From NCBI GenBank assembly GCA_002506015.1, contig DAWR01000036.1, forward strand, positions 1 to 7,697: a DNA stretch of 7,697 nucleotides, in the 5' to 3' direction. Positions 5,578-7,697 of this stretch are shown in pieces. The notes below the pieces were generated by a model. The model was not told the DNA's origin. It made no database searches and saw nothing but the letters and a program-made list of their open reading frames with translations. Source of the stretch: Candidatus Methanogasteraceae archaeon UBA261 (GTDB taxonomy: Archaea > Halobacteriota > Methanosarcinia > Methanosarcinales > Methanogasteraceae). The translations under genes and the position numbers were made by a program. The stretch's first letter is position 1. Every line of letters begins with the position of its first letter.

Positions 5578-6365
5578 CACGGATTGGAGCGGCGCTGGAT
5601 CTTCGTTTCGGGAAAGACACGCTGCAATTCCTGGATTTTCTGTATTCGAATGGATTTAACCATATCGAGGTCAGAAAGGACAACGACTACGTATACGGAA
5701 CGGTGGACTCCACTCTCCTGGGGCATGTTCTCTCCGAATACGATTTCACGATCTCGTACCACGCTCCGAGCAGGGAATTCAACCTTGCGAGCGTGAACGA
5801 ACGAGTAAGATCGTCCTGCGTCGCCCAAGTGATCCGGATAGGCGAGTATCTGCAAGAGGTCGGTTCAAAGGCGTGGGTGAACATACACGTGGGACACATT
5901 CCGGAGCAGTACCATAAACGGGTCACTGCAAAGGCTGAAGAAAACATGAGCGCGTCACTGGATGCGATTGCGGCGGCTTATGAGGGGCTGGATACGGGAC
6001 TCCTAGTTGAGAACGACGGTTTTGAGAAACACATAACTAAATTCGGGATGTATCCTGAGGAGATTCTGGATATCCTGAACCAAAATCCCGGTTTTGGCAT
6101 GACCTTTGATATCGGTCATGCCCACCACTCGAGCATACCGCCTGAATGGTTCATCGAACGTCTGGGGCACAAAATCGAGGTTGTACATCTGCATGACAAC
6201 AACGGTGTGTATGATGAACATCTCGCACCCGGCAGGGGTTCTGTTGATTTCGAGGGTGTCCTCTGCCAGCTTGATTTTTGCAGCACATACATACTTGAGA
6301 TGAAGACGTTACCGGATGTTATCGCGGGCAGGGAGTTTATCGAATCGCTGGGGCTTATGAAATGA
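5574..6365 (+). CDS. Xylose isomerase-like TIM-barrel protein (sugar phosphate isomerase/epimerase family)
   Basis: A 263-residue protein of the AP-endonuclease-2/xylose isomerase-like TIM-barrel superfamily, whose members act on sugars, sugar phosphates or abasic DNA. Candidate metal ligands and active-site motifs appear in barrel order: SYHAP (His63), NIHVGH (His105, His108), LLVENDG (Glu147), TFDIGHAH (Asp179, His182), VVHLHDN (His206, Asp208), DEHLAPGRGSVDF (214-226) and LEMK (Glu242). The HLHDN...DEHLAPGRG pattern is typical of isomerase/epimerase members rather than of endonuclease IV, but the substrate is unknown. ATG 5574 is chosen because homology starts there, GGTG precedes it by five bases, and it overlaps the amidohydrolase remnant stop. 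Its own stop overlaps the pstB start as ATGA, so it is translationally coupled within the phosphate cluster. Confidence 0.83.
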   Translation: MTRIGAALDLRFGKDTLQFLDFLYSNGFNHIEVRKDNDYVYGTVDSTLLGHVLSEYDFTISYHAPSREFNLASVNERVRSSCVAQVIRIGEYLQEVGSKAWVNIHVGHIPEQYHKRVTAKAEENMSASLDAIAAAYEGLDTGLLVENDGFEKHITKFGMYPEEILDILNQNPGFGMTFDIGHAHHSSIPPEWFIERLGHKIEVVHLHDNNGVYDEHLAPGRGSVDFEGVLCQLDFCSTYILEMKTLPDVIAGREFIESLGLMK

Positions 6366-7125
6366 CGGAAAGAGACATTCAAATCGAAAGCCGTAACTTA
6401 AACCTCTGGTACGGTGATGCACAGGCATTAAAGAACGTAACGATTGCGATGCCTGGGAACAAAGTCACCGCCGTGATCGGTCCATCCGGATGCGGCAAAT
6501 TCACATTCATCAGGTGTATCAACCGGATGAACGACCTGATAAAGGACTGCCGCATCACTGGCGAACTGCTCTTCGGCGGCAAGAACATTTACGACCGTGA
6601 TATCAACGTGGTAGCGATACGGAAGAAGATCGGGATGGTCTTCCAGAAGCCAAATCCTTTCCCGATGCCAATCTATGACAACGTCGCCTACGGACCACAC
6701 CGTAACGGTGTGCGTGATAGGCATGAACTGGACGAAGTCGTTGAGACGAGTCTTGTGGCTGCTGCGCTCTGGGGCGAGGTGGATGGTAAACTCGACATAG
6801 CAGCACTCGATCTGAGCGGTGGGCAGCAGCAACGGCTCTGTATCGCACGAACGCTCGCAGTAAAACCGGAAGTGATACTCTTTGATGAACCGTGTAGTGC
6901 ACTTGATCCGATATCGACTGCCAGAATAGAGGATCTGATCGGCGAGTTAAAACGTGACTACACGATCATAATCGTGACACATAACATGCAGCAGGCTGCA
7001 AGAGTATCCGATTACACCGCCTTCTTCCTGCTCGGCGAGATGATTGAGCTTGGAAAGACAAGCAGATCTTTGAAAATCCGGAGAAGAAGAGTACGGAAGA
7101 TTATATCACAGGCAGGTTTGGATAG
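6362..7125 (+). CDS. pstB: Phosphate ABC transporter ATPase PstB, frameshifted and with altered Walker A
   Basis: A PstB-like ATPase that would energise phosphate import through PstC/PstA. Clear features are NLWYGDAQALKNV, the Q-loop MVFQKPNPFP, signature LSGGQQQRLCIAR, Walker B VILFDEP and the H-loop VTHNMQQAARVSDYTAFF. Two lesions are visible. The Walker A motif reads GPSGCGKFT: the serine that binds magnesium is Phe47 (codon TTC at 6500, one base from TCC). Near 7058-7060 one base appears lost; from 7060 the +1 frame gives the normal PstB tail (KQIFENPEKK, then EDYITGRFG) ending at TAG 7123-7125. Corrected length is 254 residues, normal for PstB. Uncorrected, the frame runs on through a 28-residue basic stretch into phoU without a stop, so an automatic annotation may show one PstB-PhoU fusion. 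The start overlaps the TIM-barrel stop as ATGA. Confidence 0.88.
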
Positions 7126-7144
7126 GGCGATACGGAGGGATATA

Positions 7145-7697
7145 ATGGTTCAAAAACAATACCAAACGGAACTTACAAACGTACAACAGAACGTTTTGAG
7201 GCTCGGAGAACTGGCAAATTCAGCGATCAAGGATTCGGTTGAGGCACTGCAGGATCACAATGTTGAGCAGGCAGAGGCTGTGATAACCGGTGATTCCGGG
7301 ATTGATGGTCTTTCTGCAGATATCGATGCGCTCTGTATGCAGCTTCCCGTACTGAAGCAGCCAGTGGATCGGGATCTGTGGACGATAGGGGCTGTGGTCA
7401 AGATCAATCTCGATATTGAGCGAATGAGTGACCTTGCCGTGGATATTGCAAGGGTCGCAATCGCAACCAGGGATAAGAAACACGTCAGATCCCTGATCGA
7501 CATCTCCGCAATGGCTCATATAGCATGCGAGATGCTTGGCGGCGCACTGCGTGCCTTTGGTGAGTTGAACTCAGATTTGGCGTGCGAGATCGCAAAGCGT
7601 GACGATGAGGTCGATGCATTGTTTGACCAGCTTAGGCGGGTGTCGATTACGCTGATGGTCGAGAATATAGGAAAAGTTGACTATATAACACAGTTGA
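7145..7697 (+). CDS. phoU: Phosphate transport regulator PhoU (partial, 3' end beyond window)
   Basis: The first 184 residues of a PhoU-family protein, a cytoplasmic helical-bundle regulator that works with the Pst transporter and binds metal clusters through paired acidic motifs. The two PhoU repeats are seen: the first with ITGDSGIDGLSADID (47-61) and INLDIERMSDLAVDIAR (87-103), the second with AKRDDEVDALFDQL (150-163). Full PhoU proteins are about 220 residues, so little is missing. ATG 7145 has its own GGAGG (7134-7138) six bases upstream and lies 19 bases after the ancestral pstB stop, so it was a separate gene even though it is now in frame with shifted pstB. Codons are read cleanly to the right edge; the final TTGA is not an in-frame stop. 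Confidence 0.92.
   Translation, partial: MVQKQYQTELTNVQQNVLRLGELANSAIKDSVEALQDHNVEQAEAVITGDSGIDGLSADIDALCMQLPVLKQPVDRDLWTIGAVVKINLDIERMSDLAVDIARVAIATRDKKHVRSLIDISAMAHIACEMLGGALRAFGELNSDLACEIAKRDDEVDALFDQLRRVSITLMVENIGKVDYITQL

Noticed and set aside
6428..6902. Minus-strand open frames opposite pstB
   Set aside because: They are shadows of the strongly recognisable pstB sequence and have no homology of their own.
1..7697. CRISPR array, insertion sequence or integrase-linked attachment site
   Set aside because: No regularly spaced repeats, transposase, terminal inverted repeats or integrase were seen. No copy of a tRNA 3' end was noticed elsewhere in the window.

Overview
The window is archaeal and most likely euryarchaeal, from an anaerobic, methanogen-related lineage. 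It carries archaeal/eukaryotic-type translation genes (L44e, S27e, initiation factor 2 alpha, Nop10). It has the siroheme decarboxylase pair of the archaeal/sulfate-reducer heme pathway, and a tRNA-Trp whose intron encodes a box C/D methylation guide, a known euryarchaeal trait. Starts are supported by GGAGG/GGTGAT-type ribosome binding sites, ATGA overlaps and TATA-type promoters. A finer taxonomic placement is not possible from the sequence alone.

Left part (1-3216, all minus strand). A tight operon reads, in transcription order, L44e, S27e, aIF2-alpha, Nop10, AhbA, AhbB; the AhbB gene is cut by the window start. Genes in it overlap or are separated by 20 or fewer bases. Upstream on the same strand lies a MoxR-type AAA+ ATPase with its own TATA box placed so that its mRNA would be leaderless. 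It has no DUF58 partner next to it.

Middle (3300-3802, plus strand). tRNA-Val(UAC) is followed three bases later by tRNA-Trp(CCA) with a 111-base intron after position 37. The splice sites fold into a good bulge-helix-bulge. The intron holds boxes C, D', C' and D, and its two guides point by the fifth-nucleotide rule at tRNA positions 34 and 39. A run of seven Ts ends the tRNA unit. An AT-rich stretch with several TATA-like boxes then leads into pstS.

Right part (3803-7697, plus strand). This is an unusual phosphate-transport cluster: pstS (lipoprotein phosphate-binding protein), a calcineurin-like metallophosphoesterase, the 3' remnant of an amidohydrolase gene, a xylose-isomerase-like TIM-barrel protein, pstB and phoU (cut by the window end). 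The permease genes pstC and pstA, normally between pstS and pstB, are absent from the window and the other genes occupy their place. pstB looks damaged twice: the Walker A serine is replaced by phenylalanine, and a one-base loss near 7058-7060 shifts the last 21 codons. Because of the shift the pstB frame runs without a stop into phoU as a hypothetical fusion. Together with the amidohydrolase remnant, this suggests a phosphate/organophosphate locus being remodelled or decaying, unless the lesions are sequence errors.
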